This document shows positions 24,001 through 35,104 of a DNA stretch of 64,000 bases, piece after piece. The notes below the pieces were generated by a model that ran no database searches, had not been told where the DNA came from, and saw only the letters and a list, made by a program, of their open reading frames with translations. Numbering within the stretch: the stretch's first letter is position 1; each line of letters starts with the position of its first letter. The position numbers and the translations under genes were made by a program. The DNA lies in the NCBI GenBank assembly GCA_010015675.1, contig ML976992.1, positions 64,730 to 128,729 of the forward strand, written 5' to 3'. The stretch comes from Byssothecium circinans. Taxonomy: Eukaryota; Ascomycota; Dothideomycetes; Pleosporales; Massarinaceae.

Positions 24001-24608
24001 GCCTCCTCTTCTTGTTTCTGCCGAGCTTCCTCTTGCTTCTGGCGCTCCTCGCGAGACAGCGGCTTCTGTCGTTCGTCGCGGCCAGAGCGGGACAGCTGCG
24101 ACTTGTTGCTTGCTCTCGAGCTGGGCCTCAGATCGGGTGTAGCCGATTTCGAGCCTCGCGAGAGGCCCGCATCGCTGCGTCGGCGATCATCGCGAGGGTG
24201 GTAGGTGTCGTGGCGGTCGCGATACTCGTCTCGGGCCGGACGCCTATCGCGCCCATCCCGCGGCCTGTCTGGATGCCTGTCGCGACGGGGTGAGCGGCTA
24301 CGGCGACGTGGGTCTTGAATGCGGCGGTCGTCGCGGCGGTCGTCACGGCGGTCGTCACGGCGGCCATCACGCCTATCATCTCGGCGGCGGCGGTCGTCAA
24401 CGCCCCGCCCGTCAAAGCCTCGCCCACCAAAGCTCTGCCTGCCTCGTCCTTCTTCGCGGCGGCGTCGGTCATCTTCGCGGTCGCGCTCGTCTCGGTAGTG
24501 GTCTCGATCGCGGTCGCGGTCGCGGTTGCTGTCGCGGCGGGGTGCGGAGTAGCCGCCTCCACGGCTATCGTACTGTGACCTTGAATTATCAGCGCGGCGA
24601 GAAGCCAT
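21018..24608 (-). CDS. PRP5: Pre-mRNA-processing DEAD-box RNA helicase PRP5
   Basis: An RNA helicase of 1,196 residues if read without introns. Prp5 (DDX46) hydrolyses ATP to remodel U2 snRNP so that it can pair with the intron branch site, and it proofreads that pairing. The N-terminus is an RS-like Arg/Asp/Ser domain with tandem DDRR repeats, then a Lys/Glu coiled region and the conserved DPLEAFM motif near residue 440, the SF3b/U2-contact element of the family. The helicase core spans about residues 570-940: Q motif PTPIQAQAIP, AKTGSGKT, PTRELA, TPGR, DEAD, SAT, RGLDVPG and HRCGRTGRAG. The start is the ATG at 24608 (MASRRADNS). A 48-nt stretch at 23692-23645 has GTACGT and TAG borders and may be an intron (see findings); removing it gives 1,180 residues. 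ERB1 diverges 238 bp upstream. Confidence 0.95.
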   Translation of the reverse strand: MASRRADNSRSQYDSRGGGYSAPRRDSNRDRDRDRDHYRDERDREDDRRRREEGRGRQSFGGRGFDGRGVDDRRRRDDRRDGRRDDRRDDRRDDRRIQDPRRRSRSPRRDRHPDRPRDGRDRRPARDEYRDRHDTYHPRDDRRRSDAGLSRGSKSATPDLRPSSRASNKSQLSRSGRDERQKPLSREERQKQEEARQKQEEEAKKAARLARTEAWKKQQLAKKQADSPAATSSPAATASSTPGVALPVSEKDESKQETASSKASAKASAAKKLKQAKDVFQLDPSAAARPAPFKAASKANGTTVISTYSSPPHPKHVLTTIERADPPPAKSNTNIGAFGLKAKAAQEDEHAKKALLDDEENTGKRSLQALPTFAPLEGQEPDTAGANQDEDASPMSDIGSPDEVNNAELQAQLEKRRAEVTNEDPKMEDAPAVIDNPSEAMDVDDAPGAEEDDIDPLEAFMADLKETRHDDGWAPQGQTMFADETEPALTAVEDEDIFALAAASKKKKKEIPVVDHSKVEYAPFRKNFYTEPVEIQQMSPEEVADLRLELDGIKVKPADVPRPVTKWAQMGLLQATIDVFSKLRYEKPTPIQAQAIPVAESGLDLIGVAKTGSGKTLAFGIPMIRHIFAQDTLKSSDGPIGLILAPTRELANQIVAELKPFLKASGLNIAAAYGGSPIADQIAMIKRGGVHVLCATPGRLIDLLQSNSGRVLNFKRVTYVVLDEADRMFDMGFEPQVMKILANVRPDRQSILFSATFPTSMQSLARKALKKPVEITVGGRSVVAPEVSQEIVILPASYERKVSALVRELGLLFNENEERQVLIFVERQETAEDLLSKLIKARYSSVNTIHGAKDQTDRSEAINDFKRGDLPILIATSVAARGLDVPGLAMVINFDCPTHLEDYVHRCGRTGRAGNKGRAITFLENPGQERFSLFIVKALTQSGVDVPDEVQKIADDYMKSDDKKYYSGFKGNKGLDKLDAARNMERRREKRAHKIEGEDDDSEDDAELPLIKKAKGETPEATTDKDTAELPSYMQILSGKIVVSKTERAAEAGPSKPMTAKERAMAAAAKVDGRLSKKGAIHFGQPVDNKGPDAGAFHSTIEINDFPQKARWAVTNRTNVVKILDSTGVSITTKGRNYKPGEPIGDEPKLYILVEGDTEMSVTDAMMQMTRLLRDATMSAGDAPAPRAATGRYTVY
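23645..23692 (-). other. Candidate 48-nt in-frame intron in PRP5
   Basis: On the coding strand this stretch begins GTACGT and ends ACTACGATAG, with a branch-like CTCAC upstream of the acceptor. It is exactly 48 nt, has no stop in frame, and encodes 16 residues (TYSSPPHPKHVLTTIE) that interrupt a low-complexity linker. Spliced, the protein reads TTVIKRADPPPAK. Neighbouring genes have introns of 44-60 nt with the same signals. Confidence 0.6.
24318..24372 (-). repeat. Tandem DDRR-coding repeat in PRP5
   Basis: A short tandem array of about 12-nt units (plus-strand unit CGGCGGTCGTCA) encodes RRDD repeats in the RS-like N-terminal domain of PRP5. Such arrays commonly vary in copy number between isolates. 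Confidence 0.6.
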
Positions 24609-24846
24609 GATGGCTTGCGGAACAGTACTGTTCGCTGTAGCAGTCGTGGTTCCAGCAGGGGTGGGTTGGCTGGCTGGCGTGGAATTGCGGAGGTGTTGGT
24701 CAACTGGTGTTTGAAGTCGAGCCGTCGCACATGTAAAATGACTTTGCGCTATGACCTCAGCGTGCGCCGTGCTTGGTAAATCTGCATTAATTTTTTGCTG
24801 CAAGATGCGAACTTTGAAAATTTCCCAATATTCGCGCTGCGCAAAT
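24609..24846. promoter_or_regulatory. Shared bidirectional promoter PRP5 / ERB1
   Basis: Only 238 bp separate the start codons of two divergently transcribed housekeeping genes, one for pre-mRNA splicing and one for 60S ribosome assembly. The space must hold both 5' leaders and both core promoters. I do not see a clear TATA element. Confidence 0.6.
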
Positions 24847-27228
24847 ATGGCTCCAATTTCGAGAAAGAGAAAGGCCGTGACCCGGGAAGCGCCGGTAGAG
24901 AACGATTCAGACGAGGAATTGGCCGACGGACTTCTCGACGGTATTCTTTCGCACAGCGAGGACGATTCGGACCACAGCCAGGATGAAGATGGCAGTGGCG
25001 ATAGCGATGCTAGCAGTGTTATAGAGGGTCTCTCTGACGAGGACGAGGAGGAAGAGGAGGATGCGTCGGGCTTTGAGTCGGAAAAGGAAGACGATGAGGA
25101 AGGCATTCGTGAACAGTTGCGCAAACTGAAAACCAGCGATGGCCCGTCCAAGAAAAGCGGCACAGACATCACTTTCGAGAACGGCGCCGATGCGCAGTCG
25201 AACGGAGACCTGGACGAGCAGGATGACAGCCTGAAGCCAAACTACACCGTTACCACCGATGCCAATGGCAACCCGCGCTACATCTACAAAGAAATCGACC
25301 CGGTATACGACTCGGACGATTCAGACGCAGCAGATGTCGCGAACACAATAGGAAATATCGATCTCTCTTACTACGACGAATATCCGCATATCGGCTACGA
25401 CATCAATGGCAAGAAGATTATGCGTCCTGCAAGGGGCGACGCGCTAGATGCACTTCTAGAGAGCATCGACATACCGAAGGGGTGGACTGGGCTTACAGAC
25501 CCTGCAACAGGGAAACCGCTAAATCTTTCCCAGGAAGAGTTGGACGTATTGAAGAGACTCACAAGAAACGAGGTTCTAGAAGATGGATACGATCCGTATC
25601 CGGACATGGTACACTACTTCTCTGGGGTGAAGGAGATTATGCCACTTAGCGCTGCACCGGAGCCGAAACGACGTTTTGTGCCGTCAAAGCATGAAGCCAA
25701 GCGGGTCATGAAGATTGTGAAAGCGATTCGAGAAGGTCGCATTCAGCCTTATAAGCCGCCGGAGGAACAGGAGGAGGAAGACGAGCAAGTACACTACGAT
25801 GTATGGGCGGATGAGAAGCCGCGACCGGAGAACTCGATGCACATTGCTGCGCCTAAACTACCGCCGCCTGGCTATGATGCAAGCTACCATCCGCCTCCTG
25901 AGTATCTTCCAGACAAGGACGAGGAGGCAGCATGGTTGGAGGCTGACGAAGAAGACCGCGAGAAGGATTACCTCCCTAGGAATCATGATGCGTTACGCAA
26001 AGTGCCGGGATATGAGCGCTTTGTGAAAGAACGGTTCGAGCGAAGTCTGGACCTTTATCTCGCGCCACGAGTACGGAGGAACAAGCTCAACATCGATCCT
26101 GAGTCTCTACTCCCAAAGCTGCCAAAGCCAGAGGATTTGAAACCTTTCCCCACGACCTGCGCTGCTATCTTCCGCGGCCAGGAAGGTCGTGTCCGTAGTG
26201 TTTCCTTTGACCCATCCGGTATATTCGTTGCTAGTGGTGGTGACGACGGTTATGTGCGTATTTGGGAAATACTCACTGGACGCCAAGTGTGGAACGTCAA
26301 ACTCTCTGATGAGGAAGCAGTCGACTCGGTGAAGTGGAGGCCTGATCGAGAGACTTCGATCCTGGCAGCTGCAGCCGGAGAACACGTCTACATGCTTGTA
26401 CCCTACACGATCTTGTCACCAGATGTTGAGCAAGCGAGTCGTGATGTTTTGGACGCAGGTTGGGGCTACGCAGCATCCAAGCCATCTACTACAACCAACG
26501 GAGAGACCAAGGAGCCCCCTGGTAAATGGAGCAGGCCAGGAAGCCGTCTCGAATCGAAGGGCGTACTAGTGCAAATTACAGTGCGCTCCACGATTAAGAC
26601 CATTAATTGGCACAGGAAGGGAGATTACTTCGCCACGGTGTCGCCACGAGGACAGAGTACTGCAGTTGCCATCCACACCTTGTCGAAGCACCTTACACAA
26701 CTACCCTTCCGCCGGCTCAAAGGCATTGCACAGACAGCGCAATTCCACCCCTCCAAAGCCATATTCTTCGTCGCGACCAGGAACTCGATACGCAGCTACG
26801 ATCTCGCGAAGCAAGAACTCGTCAAGATCCTGCAGCCCGGTGCCAAATGGATATCATCGATTGATGTTCATCCTGGTGGCGACAATATTATTGTGGGTAC
26901 TTACGATAAGCGACTACTGTGGCATGATCTCGACCTGTCAACGAAACCCTACAAGACGTTGCGGTTCCACACGGCAGCTATCCGCGCAGTGCGCTTCCAT
27001 CAAGGCGGCCTCCCGCTCTTTGCAGACGCTAGCGACGACGGCAGTATGCAGATATTCCACGGCAAGGTGGTCGGCGACATGATGGAGAACGCTACCATTG
27101 TGCCCCTTAAAGTGCTAAAGGGTCACAAGGTGAAGAGCAGGCTCGGTGTGATGGATATTGATTGGCATCCTAGGGAGCCGTGGTGTGTCAGTGCTGGTGC
27201 CGACGGGACGTGCCGGGTGTGGAATTAG
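24847..27228 (+). CDS. ERB1: Ribosome biogenesis protein ERB1 (BOP1 homologue)
   Basis: A single-exon gene of 793 residues. Erb1 with Nop7 and Ytm1 forms the PeBoW complex required for 27S pre-rRNA processing and 60S subunit assembly in the nucleolus. Residues 1-150 are acidic and disordered ([21 protein letters not shown]). The BOP1 N-terminal domain follows, with [67 protein letters not shown] and KPFPT. From about residue 440 a seven-bladed WD40 propeller runs to the C-terminus ([22 protein letters not shown] ... [21 protein letters not shown]). The frame is open to 24751, but the ATG at 24847 (MAPISRKRK) matches the usual basic start of fungal Erb1. Confidence 0.95.
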   Translation: MAPISRKRKAVTREAPVENDSDEELADGLLDGILSHSEDDSDHSQDEDGSGDSDASSVIEGLSDEDEEEEEDASGFESEKEDDEEGIREQLRKLKTSDGPSKKSGTDITFENGADAQSNGDLDEQDDSLKPNYTVTTDANGNPRYIYKEIDPVYDSDDSDAADVANTIGNIDLSYYDEYPHIGYDINGKKIMRPARGDALDALLESIDIPKGWTGLTDPATGKPLNLSQEELDVLKRLTRNEVLEDGYDPYPDMVHYFSGVKEIMPLSAAPEPKRRFVPSKHEAKRVMKIVKAIREGRIQPYKPPEEQEEEDEQVHYDVWADEKPRPENSMHIAAPKLPPPGYDASYHPPPEYLPDKDEEAAWLEADEEDREKDYLPRNHDALRKVPGYERFVKERFERSLDLYLAPRVRRNKLNIDPESLLPKLPKPEDLKPFPTTCAAIFRGQEGRVRSVSFDPSGIFVASGGDDGYVRIWEILTGRQVWNVKLSDEEAVDSVKWRPDRETSILAAAAGEHVYMLVPYTILSPDVEQASRDVLDAGWGYAASKPSTTTNGETKEPPGKWSRPGSRLESKGVLVQITVRSTIKTINWHRKGDYFATVSPRGQSTAVAIHTLSKHLTQLPFRRLKGIAQTAQFHPSKAIFFVATRNSIRSYDLAKQELVKILQPGAKWISSIDVHPGGDNIIVGTYDKRLLWHDLDLSTKPYKTLRFHTAAIRAVRFHQGGLPLFADASDDGSMQIFHGKVVGDMMENATIVPLKVLKGHKVKSRLGVMDIDWHPREPWCVSAGADGTCRVWN

Positions 27229-27862
27229 ATAGCAAGATGCACTTGATGGCATATGGGAAAATGAAGTACACGAACTATTCCACATCATTTCTCTATCACG
27301 GTTCTTCACATGCATCAGGTATTCCCCAAAAAGGAAGGATCTGTTCCCGTTAAGCATACTCGCCACGATTTCCTTGGCAACATCCTCGTACCGCAGTACG
27401 GCTGCATCTTTACATGTGCAACCAGATGCGGGCAATGTCGGACCCATACATTCCCATCCAGCGGCAATTTCACATCCAAGGCACGTGTCCCTATAGCATC
27501 ATCATATCAGACTTTTCCACCCCAAGCTTGAGGTTCTAGATACTCCAGTGGGAACGAGGGGCACATTGTTCGCGACGCACAAGTAGAACACGCCTCCAGT
27601 TCACTGGCTGTCGATGTGAGAGGCGATCCTCCACGTGCGTGCTTACCGCACCTCTGATTCGTCCGCATCATGCCATCAACCACAACCAACATGGAATTGC
27701 GAAAGGACTGCACGCGACACCTGTGACCGTCATTATGGCTGTGAAGGCATTATCTTTCTCTTTTCTGCATTCCTTTTTCATCATTGTTGATGTCCCATCT
27801 ATACCGGGTGTTGAAGAACTCCTGCCGGACTGATGAGCCGTAAATCCGCCCAGAGAGCTATA
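27229..27862. other. Intergenic between ERB1 and bHLH gene
   Basis: 3' flank of ERB1 and promoter of the bHLH gene. No further gene, repeat or RNA structure is evident. Confidence 0.4.
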
Positions 27863-29250
27863 ATGCCGCGCCCTACCTTCCCTCCTACACCAGCTCCCAG
27901 TACCGATATCACAGGCAAACAGAATGTGAATGCGCCCCAATTTGACAGCAGCTTTGCGCTGCCTCCCGCGGCGATAACAGCGAGTACGCGACGCAGCGCC
28001 GAGACTTCATCCTCAACATCATCAAACGCATCCGATTCTTCATACCGCCCACTGTCTCCTCCCTCTCCGATTGCGACCTCAAAGAATGCCTCGGCGTCGC
28101 GAAAGCGTTCAAGTGCGGGACAGAACGTTATTACTCCAAACGATTACTCGCTCCCGCCGCCGCCTACACGATCGCGCAAGATCATACAGATGAAGCCGAA
28201 GGAGTCGCAGGAGAAACATATTAAGACTAGTTCAGCGGCAAGTACTGCGAACACAACGCCTGCTACTACTACCGGTGGGAAGAGAAAGCAGTCCGGTGGG
28301 ACTACAGCGGCAGGGCGCAAGATTGCACGCAAGACGGCGCATAGCTTGATTGAGCGGAGGAGAAGGTCGAAGATGAACGAGGAGTTTGGTGTACTTAAGG
28401 TACGCAAATGATCCGTAGTCATTTGAAGAATAGGACTGATCATGGATAGGATATGATACCCGCATGCGCAGGACAGGACATGCACAAACTCGCCATTCTA
28501 CAAGCGAGCATCGAGTACATGCGATATCTCCAGCGATGCGTCGACGAGCTGAAAGAAGCTCATCGCTCGTCAAAACCTATACCTTCTGAGATCAGCTTTC
28601 CCCAGATCAATCAAACCCCACCCAACCACAATACGATCATAGAAGACAACGAGGAAGATGAGAACGAGGAAGAAGATCTAGACGACGACGAAGAAATGAC
28701 CGATGCTGTGTCGCCCAAACACACAACGATTGCTCCCACCACCACAGACGCCATCCCAAACTCGACCCCAACATACCGGTTCCCCTCCACCTCCCCAACA
28801 ATGCACCCCTCGGACCGCAGCGTCCACTCTATAACCACATCTCCCAACATCTACCCAGCCGATAGCCATGCACGGAATTACTCTGCCACCATGTCCAATT
28901 CACCCGCTCTGCAGCCCTCAGACCCCCACCACTACTCTCTTGGCGGCTCTTCCATTCGGTCAACGGCTACCTCACCTTCTATACAGGCTTCACCCGCATT
29001 TGGGGGACAAACGCCGTCGCAGCCCTTCCATAGCCCTTTCCCAACCGCTTGGTCGAGCAAGAACTCCGTCTCGGGACCTTCGAGTGCTCACTTTGCACTT
29101 ACGTCGCCGGCTCTGGGCCCGCAAGCGGATCGGGAGGATCATGAAGCTACAGAGGCGCTGTTGATGTTGAACACGGACCGCAGGAGTTGGGCTGGTGATA
29201 GGGGCGCTGTGGGACGGAGTATGAGCGTGAGGGATCTTCTTAGCGGGTGA
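27863..29250 (+). CDS. bHLH transcription factor
   Basis: A predicted 445-residue nuclear regulator in two exons, 27863-28399 and 28450-29250. The 50-nt intron falls inside the basic helix-loop-helix domain, exactly between helix 1 and the loop. The joined domain reads HSLIERRRRSKMNEEFGVLK followed by DMIPACAGQDMHKLAILQASIEYMRYLQRC. The His-Glu-Arg arrangement (H..IE.RRR) of the basic region is the class that binds CACGTG-type E-boxes. The N-terminal 165 residues are Pro/Ser/Thr-rich, and an acidic run (EEDENEEEDLDDDEE) plus a long Ser/Pro-rich tail follow the domain, typical of activation regions. An ATG ten codons earlier (27833) is also in frame. The target genes are unknown; I do not assign it to a named yeast factor. 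Confidence 0.85.
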
Positions 29251-30791
29251 GGCGTTTTCATTTTGATATTTGCTTTGACTTCTCGTAGATTTGCTCTTTA
29301 TGATGGGAGGTAATTTGTGTTTAACAGTATTGGCGTTGGAGGACGTTTGCTTGCTTGCTTGCTCTTCGGGGGGTGTCTGTACGAACCTGTTGTTGTTCGG
29401 TCATCGAAGGATGGGTCTGATTGGATCGGGGGCTCAGTCGTGCATACATGCATACCCAGGACATGAGCAGTCAAAAGTTCATAAATTGTATCTTGTGCAA
29501 CAGCCAGCCTTGAAAGGTATCTGCTTCACTTTCGTCTTTTTCGCTCTGTGTATTTGGGATGTGAACTGTGAAGCGTTGTGTCCGGGCAGTTAGGCGGAGA
29601 TCCGAAAGTATCTTTTAAACCCTTCAAAACCTTACAACCTTATTTTAACCTCCACTTCACTTCAGGTGTCAGACCGACATGAAATCAACGATGTAACCAG
29701 CAAAAGAAGCCAAAACATGCAGTACCATCCTCCACAACTTGAGAAAAGATCTGCCATTAGAAGAGAAGGGACTTCAGCATACCGCACCAATAACGACCAG
29801 TGCCAACGCTCATCGCACGCTCCCAATTCATAAGGTACAGAGTACTGCTGCTTACACCGTACATCTCTACCGGTGTCAAACAGCTCCGTGCTGCTCCTTC
29901 AACGACCGCCTAACTCGTGTCATCCTACGTGCCAAGGGTCGAGTCATCTTTGCCTTAGAATGGCGGCGTTAATCGGATTTAAGTCATTGCTACAATCGGG
30001 CCTCCGAAACTGCGAATGAGTAATCGCTCCTGATTCCTGAAGCATTGTGGAGTGAGCGAGACACGCACGCGCTGTACTTGTGGGGCTTTTTGTAGGATTC
30101 AGGAGTTTGGTTTCGGCCAGGCAGATTGGAAGGTGAGGTTCACAGGCGAATGGGCACATGTTCTTATGCTTCATGCCCTTTTTACTAATTGGGATTCCGA
30201 AGCAGAAGCCACCCAACTTATGAGTATCAGATCCTTGCTCACATCTTCGGCACATGGAAGCCGCGGAGCACCGAAACCCCGACTGCATCGTAGGGCCGAA
30301 AACCTTTTCGGACACAGCAATCAGAGATCCCATCGACTTTCTCACCCGAGAACCGCGCCTCCGGGAATGACGCAAAGGGATCATTAATTATTTACTATTA
30401 CACAGAAGGAACAAAGGCCTTGTCACGTCGGAGATATGTTGGAAGTGCGAAACTGTGGTCAATAGCCCCACGTACATGTTTCGCGCTCAACTAAACGCCG
30501 GCGGGCCGAGCCCGCTTACCGGGTTTACCAACGGAGATAACGCGATTCTGTCGTCCATAAAGTAATTGCTGCCAGCGTGCTTCAAATGCTCCCGCCCTAA
30601 GTGAGTCACGCCTGCTCGTCTTCAAACCTGACATCTGGAGCTTTCTGCAGCTTCTATCCGTATTTTTTACCAACTTCTTAGGTTCGCTGCGCATCGCTTG
30701 CAGAACTTGGCAAGAAGCTTATCCAGACTCGTAGTGGAAGACAAGTAGCCAATAGCGACTACGTAAGACGTCATTAGACAGCACAGAATCG
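29251..30791. other. Intergenic, no supported gene
   Basis: This holds the bHLH 3' flank and the MFS promoter. ORFs at 29291-29593 and 29944-30387 are unrecognised and overlap each other in several frames; none has a convincing splice chain. Confidence 0.4.
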
Positions 30792-32573
30792 ATGTCGATA
30801 CCATCAGAGAGAACGGCTCCCGAGAGCGAGAGCGCAGATACAGAGGTCACTACGACGGAACCGGCGGTAGAGAAGGAGGTTGAAGCAACGATGGAGCAGG
30901 TAACTTGCAAAACCGCATCGATCACGCAGAAAGGATCCTAATCATGCACAGGAACCCCAGAATGCGCAAATCGACATTGGCAGTGATCTTGAGAAGCATC
31001 TCTCGAGAAGAAGCACGAGGAAACAGAAGCTCGCACCGGAAATCTTCCCGTTAATGGACCTGGACAACAATCTCGTTGGCTGGGATGCTCAAGACGACCC
31101 GACAAACCCTCGCAACTTCGCGGAGCGCAGAAAATGGTTCATTCTCGGTCTCGTCTCTGCCATCACCTTTTTGAGTCCGTTGGCATCGTCCATCTTCGCT
31201 CCTGGTATTCCTATCGTCAACGCAGACTTCCACAACACTTCAGCCATGTTGGGCGCTTTCGCTGTTAGCGTCTTCGTTCTTGGGTTTTCTGTGAGTATTT
31301 TCATGCGCGTATATGAAGTATACCAACTGACCATGTGCAGGTCGGACCTCTCCTATTGAGTCCTTTATCCGAAATCTATGGTAGACGTATCGTTCTGAAC
31401 GTCTCCAACGTCGTGTTCTGCGCCTTCACCCTGGGTTGCGCTCTCGCACCTGATCTCAACAGTCTGATCATCATGCGATTCTTCGCCGGCGCTGGAGGCT
31501 CCGCTTGTCTTACGATCGGATCTGGTGTCATCTCCGACCTCTTTCCCACTGAGCAACGAGGCAGGGCAATGGCTCTATACTCTCTCGGTATTCTCTTTGG
31601 CCCCGTCCTAGGCCCAATTATGGGAGGTTTTATTGCCCAGCGAGCAGATTGGCGATGGGACTTTTGGGTCGTATTCATCGCGGGCTGCATTCTGACCGGT
31701 GGCATCATGGTCCTACTCCGCGAGACCAACGCTACCGTCCTCCTGAACTGGAAAGTCAACCGCCTTCGCAAAGAACTCCAGCGTCCCGATCTCCAGAACA
31801 TCATAACCCACGAAAAGGACGCCGCCGCACTGAGTCGCCGCAACATCCTCATCCAGGGCATGATCGTTCCAATCAAACTGCTCTTCAGGTCTCCCATCGT
31901 CTTCCTCTTGAGTCTGTATATCTCCTTCGTATTCGGCCTTCTCTTCCTCCTCTTTACGACAATCACGCAAGTCTACATCCAAACATATGGCTGGGCACCC
32001 GAACTCTGCGGTCTCGCATATTTGGGAATTGGTATCGGGAATATGCTGGGCATAATGTTTGTGGCGAAAACTTCGGACGCGACGATCATCCGGCTTACCA
32101 AGGCGAATAATGGGGTGTACGAGCCCGAGATGCGATTACCGACCTGTGTCTTCTTCGGCTTCTTGATTCCCATCTCGTTCTTCTGGTACGTCCTTTTTAC
32201 CTTTCCATGAGCAACAGGCTAATCCATTTGTCAAAGGTACGGCTGGTGCGTCGAAAAGCACGTCCACTGGATCGCCCCCATCATCGGTCTTCTCCCCTTC
32301 GGCCTCGGCATGATGGGAATCTTCGCGCCCCTCCAAACCTACCTCGTCGATTCGTTCCCTCAATACGCGGCGTCGGCTATCGCTGGCATGACCTCCATAC
32401 GTTGCCTGTTTGGTGCCGTCTTGCCTCTTGCAGGTCCGAGCATGTATAGATCGTTGGGTCTGGGGTGGGGAAACAGCCTCTTGGGTTTCGTGGCTATTGC
32501 TATGATTCCGTTCCCCGCGCTGATATACAAGTATGGCGGTATGATACGGAAGAAGTATCCTGTTAAGTTGTAG
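30792..32573 (+). CDS. MFS drug:H+ antiporter (DHA1, TPO/FLU1-like)
   Basis: A 542-residue plasma-membrane exporter in four exons: 30792-30899, 30952-31290, 31341-32185 and 32237-32573, with introns of 50-52 nt, all joining in frame. After a charged N-terminal tail come the family hallmarks WDAQDDPTNPRNFAERRKW, then helix 1 and motif D-like text. VGPLLLSPLSEIYGRR crosses the third splice and is motif A of the DHA1 12-spanner family. Motif C (GILFGPVLGPIMGGFIA) marks an antiporter. The C-terminus has QTYLVDSFPQYAASAIAGMTSIRCLFGAVLPL and a basic end. Close fungal relatives export polyamines, azoles or mycotoxins; the substrate here is unknown. The downstream neighbour is a Cys-rich surface protein, so a cluster is not implied. 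Confidence 0.9.
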
Positions 32574-33566
32574 AGGGGGTTGGGCGGGTGACAGAGAGTG
32601 GTGAGGATTCCCGATCGAAGATGTGCATAGCGTGGTTTGATTTGCGTTTTAGGTGGGAAATGGTTGGGCACATATGCCTATTTCTATCATACTATAGATG
32701 TATATACACATACCTTCTCCACTTTCATTGACGTATCCACGGTCATCTCTCTCATGCTCGGGCTCATAAATCTGCAATTCCAACTACCTACCCATTCCAT
32801 AACATCTAGCCTAGACTTGTCTATTTTCTAAATCCCCTACAATCAATGGTCGGGAAGTACATACATACAAAACCTAATGCGAGGGTTCCAAGGTTATGCT
32901 GTGGCACGACCGCCCGAGGAAGCCCTCTAAAGACGTCACAAACCAGCGTGCCATAGAAATCGATGGATTACACTAGGTTCACATATTCACTGACGATGGG
33001 TCGCTGCGGTGATTCGTGAGGGGTCCACCTGTAATACATGGGCCACAAGATAAGGGCCGCTGCTGCTGACTTCTTCCAGGGTTTTTCTTTTTTGATAAAC
33101 GCAAGAACCGTAATGCAGACGATGACCGTGTCGACTGATTTTCCGTTCCAATCCTTTTGGACAATTAAGCTTGGGGGTAGTAAACTCTGGAACAATCCAG
33201 TATTCATATTTTTGCACGTGCGGGCAGACAACCTCGGAAGCCGATTGGAGGGAGCCGTTACCATTGACAACGCAGCTCCCAACCCTGCATCGTCTCCACC
33301 CAACATCAATTGCACAGGTGCCCAGAAGGTGTCGTGACGTCTTCTCTGTCGCTCTACGGTGTCCCATCCAATTCAGAACGACATATTTCGTTTGTAAGTG
33401 GCATCGCTCGCACCGGCCTATGGACCCTCACCTTCTCTCCCGATGCTAACGTTTGTTTACAGCCCGCCCAAGCTCACTATCGATACTCGAAGTCAACCTC
33501 CACATTCCTTCGAGAAGCGCATTCCTCCGTCCACCTCTTCCACGAGACCAATTGCGATCGCCAACC
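32574..33566. other. Intergenic, no supported gene
   Basis: 3' flank of the antiporter and promoter of the Cys-rich surface protein. Several overlapping ORFs (32968-33449) on both strands are unrecognised and look random. Confidence 0.4.
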
Positions 33567-34388
33567 ATGCAGCATGCGATAGCTTCTCTCGTCCTCCTCC
33601 CCGCACTTGCACTCGCCGCGCCCGACTTCGTAATCGACTTCGAGCCCGCCGTGCTTCAGCAATCGCCCGCACAAAACAACAACACGGTCCTAGAAGACTT
33701 CAGCCTCGAGCTCCTCAAGCGGCAAGGCACAAACTGCGCCAGCGGCTATGCCGTCTGCAACAACATCAACCGGCCCGACCTCTGCTGCCGAACAAACCAA
33801 GTGTGCTCCGCCGATCGCGCAGGAAACGCTGCATGCTGTCAAGTCGGCGCAGCCTGCACCGGCACCATTGGCGTCATTGTAGGCATCACGACCTCACTAC
33901 CCGTCACATCTACAGCAGTATCCTCGCCAAACACCAATTTCGCGACCCCCACGGCCGGCGCAACGCCCACAGATAACCCTTTCGTGCAAGCGACCAGCGG
34001 CGCCACACCAGCCCACTCCACGGTATCCAACCCGTATTACCCATTCCCTGCTATACCGACTACTTACACGGCTGCAGCTGCGTGCTCCTCGGCTTATACG
34101 AGCTGTCAGTCGGATGCTGCGAGCTGTACAGCTGCTCTAGCGAGCGGGCAAAATGGCGTTACCATTTCGGCGCCAAATGGCGGTGTGACGGTCACGGCAA
34201 TTGCGAGTCTGGGGCCGCAGAGTGCGCAGAGTATTTGCCAGAGCTTGAGCTCGCAGGCTTGCTCGGGCTTGATTGTTGAGGCGTGTTCATCTTTCGGGCC
34301 GGGTCGCGGCGCGGCGCCGTCACTGCGATGTGGGGGGAGGTATGTGGCGGGCGTTGCTGCCCTGGGTATTGCGGGACAGCTTTTATGA
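33567..34388 (+). CDS. Secreted Cys-rich protein, probably GPI-anchored
   Basis: A 273-residue single-exon protein. Residues 1-18 are a signal peptide (MQHAIASLVLLPALALAA). A compact cysteine-rich segment follows near residues 52-95 (NCASGYAVCNN, DLCCRTNQVC, AACCQVGAAC), a pattern of eight cysteines that recurs in fungal surface proteins of unknown function. Then comes a Ser/Thr/Pro-rich stretch likely to be O-glycosylated, and a second region with four Cys (ACSSAYTSCQSDAASC). The end is a weakly hydrophobic tail (VAGVAALGIAGQLL) after a small-residue cleavage-like site, suggesting a GPI anchor. The KRQ at about residue 50 could be a Kex2 site. The ATG at 33567 is chosen because it starts directly with the signal peptide; the open frame upstream lacks an ATG. 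Confidence 0.8.
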   Translation: MQHAIASLVLLPALALAAPDFVIDFEPAVLQQSPAQNNNTVLEDFSLELLKRQGTNCASGYAVCNNINRPDLCCRTNQVCSADRAGNAACCQVGAACTGTIGVIVGITTSLPVTSTAVSSPNTNFATPTAGATPTDNPFVQATSGATPAHSTVSNPYYPFPAIPTTYTAAAACSSAYTSCQSDAASCTAALASGQNGVTISAPNGGVTVTAIASLGPQSAQSICQSLSSQACSGLIVEACSSFGPGRGAAPSLRCGGRYVAGVAALGIAGQLL

Positions 34389-35104
34389 TGATGGATGATG
34401 GGGTTTTTGGGCTTTCTTGTGGATATTTGGATGGGTTCGTTCGGGTGTGTAAAAGATTTGTGGATAAAAGATCTGCATTGCTGGATCGGCTGGACACACG
34501 GGGGTAGTTGCTTTGCGCATTAGCCATGGAGTTTGTGGTCTTGTGGATGGTTTGATAGGCAGTAATGACATGTCTACGTGCTTTATCGATTGATACACCT
34601 TTCGTCCTCGAGTGAGAATATGCGCAGGCCATGAAGACAGCCAGTCGGCCATGACAGAACATGTATCACGCCTTATTTGTGTCCTCCATAACATCAAATT
34701 GTCCGTCATTTGTGTCGACTGTAGATATACCGGGCTACGCAGCTTTGCAGGAATGGTGGAGGTTGTTCCAGTGATAAAGGTTGAGCGCTGTCAGAAGATA
34801 TATCGACAAGAGGTGGTAGAACCAGCTACGGAGAATCAATTGCATATTATCTAGAGCGCAGCAATAAGATCTGGCATGAACAATACGTATTGATACCACA
34901 GCGTAAGCACACCTGTGCAGGTCGCCACCGACGCGTAAAATTTTTGTGGTGCACACAACAATTTTGCCGAAGTCGCACGTCATCAACAACAACAATAACA
35001 GCTCACGCTCACCCCCACCACAAAACGCCAGCAATCTTCTTCTTCAAGCAACCGGAACGCGCCGATTGACTCAACGAAAAAGGCCAAAGAGCCAAACAAC
35101 CTTC
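34389..35104. other. Intergenic, no supported gene
   Basis: This lies between the surface-protein stop and the 3' end of the U2 snRNA gene. Small ORFs on both strands are unrecognised. I see no repeat. Confidence 0.4.

Noticed and set aside
24751..24846. Longer ERB1 N-terminus from 24751
   Set aside because: It would begin inside the PRP5 promoter and adds unconserved residues; the ATG at 24847 matches the family start.
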